Assembly (NCBI GenBank): GCA_028284045.1
Contig: JANQSN010000046.1
Span: 26,509-90,508 of the forward strand
Length of the DNA: 64,000 bases
Reading direction: 5' to 3'
Source: Alphaproteobacteria bacterium
Lineage (GTDB): Bacteria > Pseudomonadota > Alphaproteobacteria > DSM-16000 > Inquilinaceae
Numbering within the stretch: the first letter of the stretch is position 1; every line of letters starts with the position of its first letter. Under the pieces are notes generated by a model. It did not search any database, was not told where the DNA came from, and saw only the letters and a list, made by a program, of their open reading frames with translations. Below, one piece after another: positions 32,643-41,829 of the stretch. A program made the position numbers and the translations under genes.

Positions 32643-33155
32643 CTAGACTCCGAGCTGCCGCCTGATCTGAATCTGCAATCGATGGAGTTTGCGAACGGCA
32701 TCCGTCAGCTTGGCGTTGAGTGCTTCAGTCTCTACTTTCTCAATTTTCCTCGCGATGAGGGATTCGACAATGTGAGCCATGTCCCTAATGTCGTTTCCGA
32801 TCCGCTGCAAGTCAACGCGACCAGCCTCCGCCAAGTCCGGTCCGGCTTCACGGATCAGGTCGATCTGTCGCAGAACCAGCGGATATCGCTCCAAGGCGAC
32901 GACCCAGACGCCATCGCGATGAACTCGCTTCAAGTCTTCGATCATCTCCATGGCCGCGGTAATCGCCAACAAGGTATCGAATTGGCGAACGGCCCGCAGC
33001 GTTTCCTGGGTCGCGATCTCAACCCGTTCAGCGGTGTGCCGGGCGCGGATAACGTTTGCCAACGTCACGGCCAAAGCTACCAGCGACACCAACACACCGC
33101 CGAACGTCGCAAGGTGAACCCAAGGCAGGACCGCTGGGTCGAGCAGCCACGCCAT
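32643..33155 (-). CDS. Membrane-anchored helical protein, first gene of a two-gene cassette
   Basis: A 170-residue protein with one N-terminal transmembrane helix (VHLATFGGVLVSLVALAVTLANVI) followed by a long helical domain (ERVEIATQETLRAVRQFDTLLAITAAMEMIEDLKRVH; HIVESLIARKIEKVETEALNAKLTDAVRKLHRLQIQIRRQL). This DUF4760-like layout, a membrane anchor plus helical bundle, also occurs in many accessory-island proteins. GC content is intermediate between the AT-rich partner and the flanking suc genes. Function unknown. Confidence 0.7.
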   Translation of the reverse strand: MAWLLDPAVLPWVHLATFGGVLVSLVALAVTLANVIRARHTAERVEIATQETLRAVRQFDTLLAITAAMEMIEDLKRVHRDGVWVVALERYPLVLRQIDLIREAGPDLAEAGRVDLQRIGNDIRDMAHIVESLIARKIEKVETEALNAKLTDAVRKLHRLQIQIRRQLGV

Positions 33156-33186
33156 CGGCGGGCCGAGCGCTGACGCCTGCCCCGCC

Positions 33187-34419
33187 CTACACGCCGATCA
33201 ACAGCCGCCGCGGGTCCTCCAGGACCTCCTTCACGCGGACCAGGAAGCTGACCGCCTGTTGGCCGTCGATGATGCGGTGGTCGTAGCTGAGCGCCACATA
33301 CATCATCGGCCGGGCGACGATCTGGCCGTCCACCACCATCGGCCGGTCCTGCACCTTGTGCATGCCGAGGATCGCCGATTGCGGCGGGTTGAGGATCGGC
33401 GTCGACATCAGCGAGCCGAACACCCCGCCATTGGTGATGGTGAAGGTGCCGCCGGTCAGCTCCTCCATCGACAGCTTGCCGTCGCGGCCCCGGCGGCCCA
33501 GCTCGCCGATCTTCGCCTCGATGTCGCCGAAGCCGAGGCGGTCGCAGTCGCGCACCACCGGCACCACCAGCCCCTGCGGCGTGCCGACCGCGACGCCGAT
33601 GTCGTAGTAGTTCTTGTAGACGATGTCGGTGCCGTCGATCTCGGCATTCACCGCCGGGAACTCCTGCAGCGCGACCGCGCAGGCCTTCACGAAGAACGAC
33701 ATGAAGCCGAGGCGCACGCCGTGGCGCTTCTCGAAGAGGTCCTTGTATTCGCGCCGCACGGCGCCGAGCGCCGTCATGTCCACCTCGTTGAAGGTGGTCA
33801 GCATCGCCGCGTTGGTCTGCGCCTGCTTCAACCGCGCCGCGATGGTCTGGCGCAGCTTGGTCATGCGCACCCGCTCTTCCAGCTCCTTGCGCGGGCGCTC
33901 CACGGCGGCCGGGCGGGTGAAGCTGGGCAGGTCGATGGTGGTGGCCGGCGCCGCCGGCGCCGCCGCGGCGGTGGCGCCCGCGTCCAGCGCCGCCTGGACA
34001 TCGGCCTTGGTGACCCGCCCGCCCTTGCCGGAACCGCTGAGCGCTGCCGCATCGACGCCGTGATCGGCGGCCAGCTTGCGCGCCGCGGGCATCACCGCTG
34101 GCCCGTCGCCGGCGCCCGCCGTTGCTGGCGCGGGGGTGGCCTCGGCCGCCGACGCCGCGGCCGGCTTGGTGGTCACCTTGCCGCCGTCGGCGGAAAGCTG
34201 GCCGAGGATTGCGCCCACCGCGACGCTGTCGCCCTCCGCGGCGAGGATCTCGCTCAACGTCCCGGCGGCCGGGGCGTTGACCTCCAGCGTGACCTTGTCG
34301 GTCTCCAGCTCCACCACCGCCTCGTCGCGGGCCACCGGGTCGCCGACGCCCTTCAGCCATTGCGCAACGGTCGCTTCGGTGACCGACTCGCCGAGAGCCG
34401 GGACGACGATCTCCACCAT
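33187..34419 (-). CDS. sucB: Dihydrolipoyllysine-residue succinyltransferase (E2 of 2-oxoglutarate dehydrogenase)
   Basis: The E2 core of the 2-oxoglutarate dehydrogenase complex. The lipoyl domain has [21 protein letters not shown] with the lipoylated Lys; after an Ala-rich linker, the subunit-binding domain is [30 protein letters not shown]. The catalytic domain carries [23 protein letters not shown] and the active-site motif [16 protein letters not shown]. The 410-residue length is normal. It is 80 bp after sucA; no lpd follows, so E3 must be elsewhere. It ends 31 bp from the cassette gene. Confidence 0.97.
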   Translation of the reverse strand: MVEIVVPALGESVTEATVAQWLKGVGDPVARDEAVVELETDKVTLEVNAPAAGTLSEILAAEGDSVAVGAILGQLSADGGKVTTKPAAASAAEATPAPATAGAGDGPAVMPAARKLAADHGVDAAALSGSGKGGRVTKADVQAALDAGATAAAAPAAPATTIDLPSFTRPAAVERPRKELEERVRMTKLRQTIAARLKQAQTNAAMLTTFNEVDMTALGAVRREYKDLFEKRHGVRLGFMSFFVKACAVALQEFPAVNAEIDGTDIVYKNYYDIGVAVGTPQGLVVPVVRDCDRLGFGDIEAKIGELGRRGRDGKLSMEELTGGTFTITNGGVFGSLMSTPILNPPQSAILGMHKVQDRPMVVDGQIVARPMMYVALSYDHRIIDGQQAVSFLVRVKEVLEDPRRLLIGV

Positions 34420-34499
34420 GGGTTCGGGCCTCGTTCCTTCGTGTCTTCCGGCGAGCGATCGAACGCGCCCGCCTGTTGTTCATCCTGCGACAGGCGGGG

Positions 34500-37397
34500 T
34501 CAGTCGGGCACGCTCAACGCCGCGTCGACCAGGGCCTGCTGCTCCTCCACATGGCGGCGCAGCGAGCCGGTGGCCGGGGCGGCGGCCTCGTCGCGCCCGG
34601 CATAGCTCGGCCGGGCGGCCTTGTGGCCGATCTCGCCCAGGATCCGCTCGATCCGCCGGTCGACGAAGAACCAAGCGCCCATATTGGCCGGCTCCTCCTG
34701 GCACCAGACGACGTCGGCGTTGGGGTACTTGGCCAGCTCCTCCGCCAGCACTTCCGCCGGGAAAGGATAGAGCTGCTCCAGCCGCACGATGGTGACGGTC
34801 TTCAGGCCGCGGTCGTCGCGCTCCTTCTTCAGGTCGTAGAAGACCTTGCCGGAGCACAGGACGACGCGGCGGATCTCCTCGCGCGGCGCCAGCGCCGCAT
34901 CCTCATACAGCACGCGGTGGAAGGTGCTGTCGCCGGTGAACATCGCCGCGTCGGACACGCAGTCCTTGTGCCGCAGCAGCGATTTCGGGGTCATCACCAC
35001 CAGCGGCTTGCGGAAGCTGCGGTGGACCTGCCGGCGCAGCACGTGGAAATAGTTCGCCGGCGTGGTGCAGTTGACCACCTGCCAGTTGTCGGCGCCGGAC
35101 ATCATCAAGAACCGCTCCAGCCGCGCGGAGGAATGCTCCGGCCCCTGGCCCTCGTAGCCGTGGGGCAGCAGCATCACCAGGCCGGACATGCGCAGCCACT
35201 TCGCTTCGCCGGAGCAGATGAACTGGTCGATCATCACCTGGGCGCCGTTGGCGAAGTCGCCGAACTGCGCCTCCCATAAGACCAGCGCCTTCGGCTCGGC
35301 CAGCGAGAAGCCGTATTCGAAGCCGAGCACCGCGAATTCCGACAGCGGGCTGTCGTGCACGCTGAACTCAGCCTGGCCGGGTCGGATATTGGCCAGCGGC
35401 ACCCAGCGCCGCTCATCCTCCTGGTCGATCAGCACGGAGTGGCGCTGGGAGAAGGTGCCGCGCCCGCTGTCCTGGCCCGACAGGCGCACCGGCACGCCCT
35501 CCACCGCCAGCGAGCCGAAGGCCAGCGCCTCCGCCGTCGCCCAGTCGATGCCGCGCCCCTCCTCGATCATGCGCTGCTTGGCCTTGAGCTGGCGGCCGAT
35601 CTTGGAATTCAGGTGGAAGCCATCGGGCACCGTCGCCAGGGCTTGGCCGACCTCGCGGAACACACCCTGGCCGATGCCCGTCGTGCCGCGCCGCGGCCCC
35701 GGCTTGGCGATCTTTATGTCCGACCAGGCGCCGCCCAGCCAGTCGGCCCGATTGGGTTTGTAGCCGGCGGCGGACTCGTATTGCTGCTCCAGCCGTTCGT
35801 TGAACGCCCGCACCAAGTCTTCCGGCTCGCCCGCGTTCAGCACGCCGGTGGAGACGAGCTGGTCGGCGTAGATCTGCCGCATCGTCGGATGGCCGCCGAT
35901 CGTCCGGTACATCAGCGGTTGGGTGAAGGCGGGCTCGTCGCCTTCGTTGTGCCCGTAGCGGCGATAGCAGAACAGGTCGACCACCACGTCCTTCTTGAAG
36001 CGCATGCGGAATTCCGTGGCGATGCGCGAGACGTGGACGACGGCCTCGGCGTCGTCGCCGTTGACGTGGAACACCGGGGCCTGGACGCTGCGCGCGATGT
36101 CCGTCGGGTAGGGACCCGAGCGCGCATAGCCCGGCGAGGTGGTGAAGCCGATCTGGTTGTTGATCACGAAATGGATGGTGCCGCCGACCCGGTAGCCGCG
36201 CAGCTCGGAGATCATCAGCGTCTCCGCCACCACGCCCTGGCCGGCGAAGGCGGCGTCGCCGTGCAGCAGCATCGGCATCACCGTGTCGCCCGCCGGGTCC
36301 TCGTACTGCGCTTGCTTGGCGCGGACCTTGCCCAGGACGACCGGGTTCACCGCCTCCAGATGCGACGGGTTGGCGGTCAGCGACAGATGCACCGTCTTGT
36401 CGTCGAACTCGCGGTCGGCCGACGTGCCCAGGTGATACTTGACGTCGCCGGAGCCCTGCACGTCCTCCGGATGCGCCGGCTGGCCCTGGAACTCCGCGAA
36501 GATCGCGGCGAAGGGCTTGTTCATCACATTGGCCAGCACGTTCAGCCGGCCGCGATGGGCCATGCCGATGACGATCTCCTGCACGCCGAGCTGGCTGCCG
36601 CGCTTGATCACCTGCTCCATCGCCGGCACCAGCGACTCCGCGCCGTCGAGGCCGAACCGCTTGGTGCCGGTGTATTTGGTGTGCAGGAAGCGTTCGAAGG
36701 TCTCCGCGTCGGTCAGCCGTTCCAGGATCGCGCGCTTGCCGCGGACGGTGAACTCGGTGCGGTTGTGGATCTCCTCGATGCGTTCCTGGATCCAGGCGCG
36801 TTCGTCGGGCTCCTGGATATGCATGTACTCCACGCCGATGCGGCCGCTGTACGTCTCCTTCAGCCGGGTGACGATCTCGCCCAGCGTCGCCGTCTCGAAG
36901 CCCAGCGTGTTGATGAAGATCGGCCGGTCCCAGTCGCGCGCGGAGAAGCCATAGGTCGCCGGGTCGAGGTCGGGATGGGTTTCCACCGGCGCCAAGCCCA
37001 GCGGGTCGAGCTGGGCTTCCAGATGGCCGCGCACCCGGTGGGAGCGGACCAGCAGAAAGGCGCTCAGCGTATCCTGCGCTGCGGCGGTCAGGCTCTCGCG
37101 GGTGACCGCCGCGCCGTCCTGAGTGTGGGCGGGTTTCGGCGGCTGCGGGGTGCTGGCCAGCAGCGCTTCGGCGTAGTCGCCGGTTGGGGCGGCGTGGCCG
37201 TTGCCGTTGGCCGGGCTCCAGGAGGGGCCCGCGTCTTCGGCGAGGATCGCGCGTTCCGCATCGCCGAGCTTGGCGAAGAACGCGGCCCAGCTTTCATCGA
37301 CGCTGGTCGGGTCTCGGCTGAAGCGCCGGTAAAGATCGGCGATGAACTCGGCGTTATGGGCGAACAGAAACGACGACTGAGTGGCTTGGCTTCCCAT
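34500..37397 (-). CDS. sucA: 2-oxoglutarate dehydrogenase E1 component
   Basis: A 965-residue thiamin-diphosphate enzyme catalysing oxidative decarboxylation of 2-oxoglutarate in the TCA cycle. The N-terminus QSSFLFAHNAEFIADLYRRFSRDPTSVDESWAAFF is the E1o-specific start. TPP and substrate motifs include IGMAHRGRLNVLANV, HGDAAFAGQGVVAETLMIS, NNQIGFTTSP and YRRYGHNEGDEPAFTQP. The start ATG at 37397 begins MGSQATQSS; an upstream TTG at 37538 overlaps the regulatory repeats and is not favoured. It heads sucAB and is preceded by the repeat array at 37526-37597. Confidence 0.97.
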   Translation of the reverse strand: MGSQATQSSFLFAHNAEFIADLYRRFSRDPTSVDESWAAFFAKLGDAERAILAEDAGPSWSPANGNGHAAPTGDYAEALLASTPQPPKPAHTQDGAAVTRESLTAAAQDTLSAFLLVRSHRVRGHLEAQLDPLGLAPVETHPDLDPATYGFSARDWDRPIFINTLGFETATLGEIVTRLKETYSGRIGVEYMHIQEPDERAWIQERIEEIHNRTEFTVRGKRAILERLTDAETFERFLHTKYTGTKRFGLDGAESLVPAMEQVIKRGSQLGVQEIVIGMAHRGRLNVLANVMNKPFAAIFAEFQGQPAHPEDVQGSGDVKYHLGTSADREFDDKTVHLSLTANPSHLEAVNPVVLGKVRAKQAQYEDPAGDTVMPMLLHGDAAFAGQGVVAETLMISELRGYRVGGTIHFVINNQIGFTTSPGYARSGPYPTDIARSVQAPVFHVNGDDAEAVVHVSRIATEFRMRFKKDVVVDLFCYRRYGHNEGDEPAFTQPLMYRTIGGHPTMRQIYADQLVSTGVLNAGEPEDLVRAFNERLEQQYESAAGYKPNRADWLGGAWSDIKIAKPGPRRGTTGIGQGVFREVGQALATVPDGFHLNSKIGRQLKAKQRMIEEGRGIDWATAEALAFGSLAVEGVPVRLSGQDSGRGTFSQRHSVLIDQEDERRWVPLANIRPGQAEFSVHDSPLSEFAVLGFEYGFSLAEPKALVLWEAQFGDFANGAQVMIDQFICSGEAKWLRMSGLVMLLPHGYEGQGPEHSSARLERFLMMSGADNWQVVNCTTPANYFHVLRRQVHRSFRKPLVVMTPKSLLRHKDCVSDAAMFTGDSTFHRVLYEDAALAPREEIRRVVLCSGKVFYDLKKERDDRGLKTVTIVRLEQLYPFPAEVLAEELAKYPNADVVWCQEEPANMGAWFFVDRRIERILGEIGHKAARPSYAGRDEAAAPATGSLRRHVEEQQALVDAALSVPD

Positions 37398-37525
37398 TAA
37401 TCTCCTGGCGGCCGGCGTCCTGGCGGCTGGTGCCGGCCGATCCCTCCCTCCAGACGGCTGCCGGCGGCGAGCCGCACGGCTGGGTTGGGGCGGTCTCGGC
37501 GAGAACAGGTCGCGCGGCCGCCCCG

Positions 37526-37597
37526 GTTGATCTAACATTCTGAATTAGATCAACTTATCTGCGTTCAGATGATTCCACCCGAACGCAGGTTGATCTA
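37526..37597. promoter_or_regulatory. Operator-like repeat array upstream of sucA
   Basis: GTTGATCTA occurs three times in alternating orientation: GTTGATCTAA at 37526-37535, its complement TTAGATCAAC at 37545-37554, and GTTGATCTA again at 37589-37597. The first two form a perfect 10-bp inverted repeat with a 9-bp spacer. The second and third form a larger inverted repeat with inner arms CTGCGTTC (37559-37566) and GAACGCAG (37581-37588). The array is 129-200 bp before sucA and looks like sites for a dimeric regulator. Confidence 0.6.
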
Positions 37598-37744
37598 GTC
37601 CAATTCCAACCTTACCGGAAAACCGTTACCGTCAAACCCCTTCGCGCCACGATCACCCGATGGTCACCGACCCGTGAACCGCTGCCGGATCGGTGACCGC
37701 CGGGATCGACCGGTCTCGCGGCGCCGGGCCGCCCGTCTTACTTG

Positions 37745-37802
37745 ATGGGCGGCCTCAGCCGCCCATGGCCTTTTCCCCAGATGGGCGGCACTAGCCGCCC
37801 AT
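37745..37802 (-). terminator. Two tandem hairpins at the 3' end of sucD
   Basis: ATGGGCGGC-CTCA-GCCGCCCAT (37745-37766) and ATGGGCGGC-ACTA-GCCGCCCAT (37781-37802) are two copies of one hairpin 36 bp apart. The second overlaps the sucD stop codon (TAG 37791-37793) and its last residues AMGG; the first repeats those codons followed by TGA, so it looks like a tandem duplication of the gene end. They probably limit read-through from sucCD into sucAB. Confidence 0.6.
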
Positions 37803-38666
37803 GGCCTTCAGCATCGTGCTGCCCAGCGCGGCCGGGCTGTCCGACACGGCGATGCCGGCGGAGCGCAATGCCTCGATCTTGCTGTCGGCACCGCCCTTGC
37901 CACCGCTGATGATCGCGCCGGCATGGCCCATCCGCCGGCCCGGCGGGGCGGTCAGGCCGGCGATGAACCCGACCATCGGCTTCTTGGTCTTCGACTGCTT
38001 GTAGAAGTCGGCGGCGTCTTCCTCCGCCGAGCCGCCGATCTCGCCGATCATGACGATGCCTTCGGTGGCCGGGTCGGCCAGGAACAGCTCCAGGCAGTCG
38101 ATGAAGTTGGTGCCGTTGACCGGGTCGCCGCCGATGCCGATGCAGGTGGTCTGGCCGAGCCCGGCCGTCGTGGTCTGGGCCACCGCCTCATAGGTCAGCG
38201 TGCCGGAGCGGCTGACCACGCCGATCTTGCCGGCGGTGTGGATATGCCCCGGCATGATGCCGATCTTGCACTGGTCGGGGGTGATGATGCCCGGGCAGTT
38301 CGGCCCGATCAGCCGGGTGTTGGAGCCGGCGAGCGCCCGCTTCACCGTCACCATGTCGAGCACCGGGATGCCCTCGGTGATGCAGACGACCAGCGGGATG
38401 TCGGCGGCGATCGCCTCCAGGATCGCCTCTGCGGCGAAGGGCGGCGGCACGTAGATCACGCTGGCGGTCGCGCCGGTCGCCTTGACGGCGTCGGCCACGG
38501 TGTCGAACACCGGCAGGTCGAGATGCGTGGTCCCGCCCTTACCCGGCGTGACGCCGCCGACCATCTGCGTGCCGTAGGCGATCGCCTGCTCGGAATGGAA
38601 AGTGCCCTGGCTGCCCGTGAAGCCCTGGCAGATCACCCGCGTATCGCGGTCGACGAGTACGGCCAT
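37791..38666 (-). CDS. sucD: Succinyl-CoA synthetase alpha subunit
   Basis: The CoA-binding and catalytic alpha subunit of succinyl-CoA synthetase. CoA contacts are [23 protein letters not shown] at the N-terminus; the phosphohistidine is in [16 protein letters not shown] near residue 245. At 291 aa it is full length. It starts 5 bp after sucC stops. Its 3' end lies within a tandemly duplicated hairpin. With sucC it makes GTP or ATP from succinyl-CoA. Confidence 0.97.
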   Translation of the reverse strand: MAVLVDRDTRVICQGFTGSQGTFHSEQAIAYGTQMVGGVTPGKGGTTHLDLPVFDTVADAVKATGATASVIYVPPPFAAEAILEAIAADIPLVVCITEGIPVLDMVTVKRALAGSNTRLIGPNCPGIITPDQCKIGIMPGHIHTAGKIGVVSRSGTLTYEAVAQTTTAGLGQTTCIGIGGDPVNGTNFIDCLELFLADPATEGIVMIGEIGGSAEEDAADFYKQSKTKKPMVGFIAGLTAPPGRRMGHAGAIISGGKGGADSKIEALRSAGIAVSDSPAALGSTMLKAMGG

Positions 38667-38671
38667 GGGGT

Positions 38672-39865
38672 TCAGGCCTCCTTAACGGCTTTGACGATCT
38701 TCTCCGCGGCGTCGGCGAGGTTGTCCGCGGCGATGATGGGCAGGCCGCTATCGGCCAGGATCTTCTTGCCCAATTCGACATTGGTGCCTTCCAGCCGCAC
38801 CACCAGCGGCACATGCAGATGCACCTCGCGCGCCGCGGAGACGACGCCTTCGGCGATCACGTCGCAGCGCATGATGCCGCCGAAGATATTGACCAGGATG
38901 CCTTCGACATTGGAGTCGGAGAGGATCAGCTTGAACGCCGCGGTCACCCGCTCGCGCGTCGCCCCACCGCCGACATCCAGGAAGTTCGCCGGCTCGCCGC
39001 CATAGAGCTTGATGATGTCCATGGTCGCCATCGCCAGCCCGGCGCCGTTGACCATGCAGCCGATCTGCCCGTCGAGCTTGATGTAGTTCAGCTCGTGCTG
39101 GTTGGCTTCCAACTCGTGCGGGTCCTCTTCGCTCTCGTCGCGCAGGTCCTCGACGTTGGAATGCCGGTAGAGCGCGTTGGAATCGAAGTTGATCTTGGCG
39201 TCGAGCGCCATCACGTCGCCGGATCCGGTGACCACCAGCGGGTTGATCTCCACCGTCGAGGCGTCAAGCTCCATGAACGCCTGGTACATGCCCATCAGGA
39301 ACTTCACCGCGTTCTTGATCTGGTCGCCCTGCAGGCCGAGCCCGAAGGCGATCTGGCGGGCCTGGAAGCCCTTCAGGCCGGTCAGCGGGTCCAGCGGCAG
39401 GGTGATGATCTTCTCCGGGTGGTGGTGTGCGACCTCTTCGATCTCCATGCCGCCTTCGGTGGAGGCGATCACGGTCACCCGGCTGGTCGCCCGATCGATC
39501 AGCAGGCTGAGATACAGCTCCCGCGCGATGTCGCAGCCTTCCTCGATCAGGAGGCGCTTGACCTCCTTGCCGGTGGGGCCGGTCTGCTTGGTGACCAGCG
39601 TATGGCCCAGCATCTTGCCGGCGTTCTCGCGCACCTCGTCGATCGACTTGACGACGCGCACGCCGCCCTTGCCGTCAGGGTCGTCCTGGAAGCGTCCCGC
39701 GCCGCGGCCGCCGGCGTGGATCTGGGACTTGACCACCCAGACGGGGCCGCCCAGCGCCTCGGCCCGCTCCACCGCTTCGGCCGGGGTGTAGGCGACATGG
39801 CCGCGCGGCACCGCCACGCCGTAGGAGCGCAACAACTCCTTGGCCTGATATTCGTGGATATTCAT
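38672..39865 (-). CDS. sucC: Succinyl-CoA synthetase beta subunit
   Basis: The nucleotide-binding beta subunit. ATP-grasp region features are [77 protein letters not shown] and the C-terminal [17 protein letters not shown]. At 397 aa it is full length. First gene of sucCD-sucAB; mdh, which often precedes sucC in alphaproteobacteria, is absent. Confidence 0.97.
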   Translation of the reverse strand: MNIHEYQAKELLRSYGVAVPRGHVAYTPAEAVERAEALGGPVWVVKSQIHAGGRGAGRFQDDPDGKGGVRVVKSIDEVRENAGKMLGHTLVTKQTGPTGKEVKRLLIEEGCDIARELYLSLLIDRATSRVTVIASTEGGMEIEEVAHHHPEKIITLPLDPLTGLKGFQARQIAFGLGLQGDQIKNAVKFLMGMYQAFMELDASTVEINPLVVTGSGDVMALDAKINFDSNALYRHSNVEDLRDESEEDPHELEANQHELNYIKLDGQIGCMVNGAGLAMATMDIIKLYGGEPANFLDVGGGATRERVTAAFKLILSDSNVEGILVNIFGGIMRCDVIAEGVVSAAREVHLHVPLVVRLEGTNVELGKKILADSGLPIIAADNLADAAEKIVKAVKEA

Positions 39866-40259
39866 GAGCTGCGATCCGTCCCTCTTGGCTGTGCCTGACT
39901 TGGCCGCTCCGCCTGATCCGGCTTCGGCTTGCGTCCCCTGGGGGACGGGTTGCGCCGGACCATCGAGCGCGCTTTACGGGAACCCGGCACGGGCGGGGGA
40001 TACGCCGACGCGACGGCCGGTGTCGCGATCGGTGGGCAAGGATCGGCGGGGACGCTCGCGCGTGCCTGACGCCGCGAAGAAGGTAAGGCCGCGCCGGCCA
40101 GGGCCTCGCCGGTGCGGCCACCGCGCACCATAGGCTGGCGGGTCGGGACGGGCAACCCGCCTCGGCGGTGGTTTGCCCCGGTTTGGCCACGGAAAACCGG
40201 CAAGCCTCGCCCGGCGCGCGAACCTGGGCGCCCGGACTTTCGAGAATTGCCAGACCCGC
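39866..40259. other. Divergent intergenic region, sucC / cyclase
   Basis: About 390 bp without a convincing gene. A 16-bp palindrome CGTCCCC-TG-GGGGACG lies at 39932-39947, 67 bp before sucC. Open frames here are GC-rich shadows with low-complexity Pro/Arg translations. It must hold the sucC and cyclase promoters, but no clear -35/-10 pair can be read. Confidence 0.5.
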
Positions 40260-41804
40260 ATGCGGCCGGATCATCGCTATACGCTGCTGATGCTCGGCCT
40301 GTCGCCGATCGATCTGGCGTTCACCGGCTGCTACGTCGTGCTGGCGGCGCGGCCGGCGGCGCTGGCGGACGCGCTGATCTGCAATCTGGCGATCCTGGTC
40401 GTCCTCAACGGGCTGGGGGCCTGGTGGCTGGCGCGGCCGCTGGCGCGGGCGCTGGCCCGTCCGGGCGATCCGGCGGTGCGGGCGGCGGCGGCGCGGCGGC
40501 TCGCCCGGCTGCCCAGCCTGTCGGTGGCGTGGACGGTGGGGGTCGGCTTGGTCTACTGCCTCGCCGCCTTCCACTACCGGGTCTTCCTGCCGGACGCGGC
40601 GACGCTGGCGGATCTGTCGGACCGGCTGCGCCTGGGGGCGGTGGGCTGGTTCGCGCTGGCCTATGTGCTGCAGTTCGTCTTCTACGTCTATTTCGCGGCC
40701 AGCGACGCCACGGCGTCGGCACGGCGCGACCTGTTCGGGCGCATCGGCCTGATCGTGCCGGCCCGCGGGCGCGGCCTGCGCGGCAAGATCGTCTTCGCGC
40801 TGATCATGCTGACCTGCGTGCCGGCGGCGGCCGTCCTGCTCGACGTCGGGGTGTTCGAGCCGATCCGCCGGGCCCAGGGCCTGTCGGTGACCGGCGCGGT
40901 GGTGCTGGACGTGGTCGGCACGCTGATCGCCGCTGGCATCACCGCCATCTTCCTGACCCGGGCGCTGACCCGGCCGGTGGAGAGCCTGGGGGCGGCGGTC
41001 GGCGCGGTCCAGGCGGGCCGGCTGGACATCGCGACACCGGTTCTGGCCGACGACGAGATCGGCCGGCTGGCCGGCAGCTTCAACACCATGATCGAGGGCC
41101 TGCGCGAGCGCGAGCGGGTGCGCGAGACCTTCGGCAAGTATGTCTCGCCGACCATCGTCAGCCGGGTGCTGGCGGCCGGCCGCGCCGAGGGCGGCCGGAT
41201 GGCGGGGGAGGCCGGGGAGGCGACCGTGCTGTTCAGCGACATCACCGGTTTCACCGCGCGGGTGGAGCGCCTGTCGGCCGACGAGGCGATCGCGCTGATC
41301 AACGACTATTTCGTGCAGGCGGTGGCGCCGGTGGAGGCGGCGGGCGGCTGGGTCACCGATTTCATCGGCGATGGCATGCATGCCGTCTTCAACCTGCCCG
41401 ATGCCGATCGCGACCACGCGCTGAACGGGGTTCGCGCGGCGGTCGCGCTGGCGGCGTTGACCGCAGGGCAGCGCTTCGCCGCCGGCGCGCAAGGCGGCAT
41501 CTTGCTGCCGACCCGCATCGGTCTGCATTGCGGGCCGGTGACCGCCGGCACCGTCGGCAGCGACGCCCGGCTGAAATACACCGTCTACGGCGACACGGTG
41601 AACCTGGCCCAGCGGCTGGAGGCGCTGAACAAGAACCTCGGCACGACCGTGTTGATGAGCGAGGCGGTGGTGCGTCGCGCCGGACTGCTCGATACCGGCG
41701 GCCGGCCGGACCCGGCCGCCCCCTGGCCGTTGGTCGATCTCGGTCCCCAGGCGATCCGGGGCCGACAGCAGTCCGTCCGGGTCTTCACGGTACGGGCGGC
41801 GTGA
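40260..41804 (+). CDS. Membrane-bound class III adenylate/guanylate cyclase with HAMP
   Basis: A class III nucleotidyl cyclase. The N-terminal half has several hydrophobic segments (LSPIDLAFTGCYVVLAA, ALICNLAILVVLNGLGAWWLA, LPSLSVAWTVGVGLVYCLAAF, LGAVGWFALAYVLQFVFYVYF, and two more after residue 180), then a HAMP-like region (SLGAAVGAVQAGRLDIATPVLADDEIGRLAGSFN) and the catalytic domain: VLFSDITGFTARVERLSADE with the metal Asp residues, DFIGDGMHAVFN, and YTVYGDTVNLAQRLEALNK. The ATG at 40260 gives 514 aa and starts just before helix 1. Product cAMP is likely; cGMP cannot be excluded. Confidence 0.9.
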   Translation: MRPDHRYTLLMLGLSPIDLAFTGCYVVLAARPAALADALICNLAILVVLNGLGAWWLARPLARALARPGDPAVRAAAARRLARLPSLSVAWTVGVGLVYCLAAFHYRVFLPDAATLADLSDRLRLGAVGWFALAYVLQFVFYVYFAASDATASARRDLFGRIGLIVPARGRGLRGKIVFALIMLTCVPAAAVLLDVGVFEPIRRAQGLSVTGAVVLDVVGTLIAAGITAIFLTRALTRPVESLGAAVGAVQAGRLDIATPVLADDEIGRLAGSFNTMIEGLRERERVRETFGKYVSPTIVSRVLAAGRAEGGRMAGEAGEATVLFSDITGFTARVERLSADEAIALINDYFVQAVAPVEAAGGWVTDFIGDGMHAVFNLPDADRDHALNGVRAAVALAALTAGQRFAAGAQGGILLPTRIGLHCGPVTAGTVGSDARLKYTVYGDTVNLAQRLEALNKNLGTTVLMSEAVVRRAGLLDTGGRPDPAAPWPLVDLGPQAIRGRQQSVRVFTVRAA

Positions 41805-41829
41805 TCCCCCGGCCGCCGCCCCTGCCGCG

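Noticed and set aside
39862..40203. 113-codon minus frame upstream of sucC
   Set aside because: Low-complexity Pro/Arg product without homology features; lies in the divergent promoter region.
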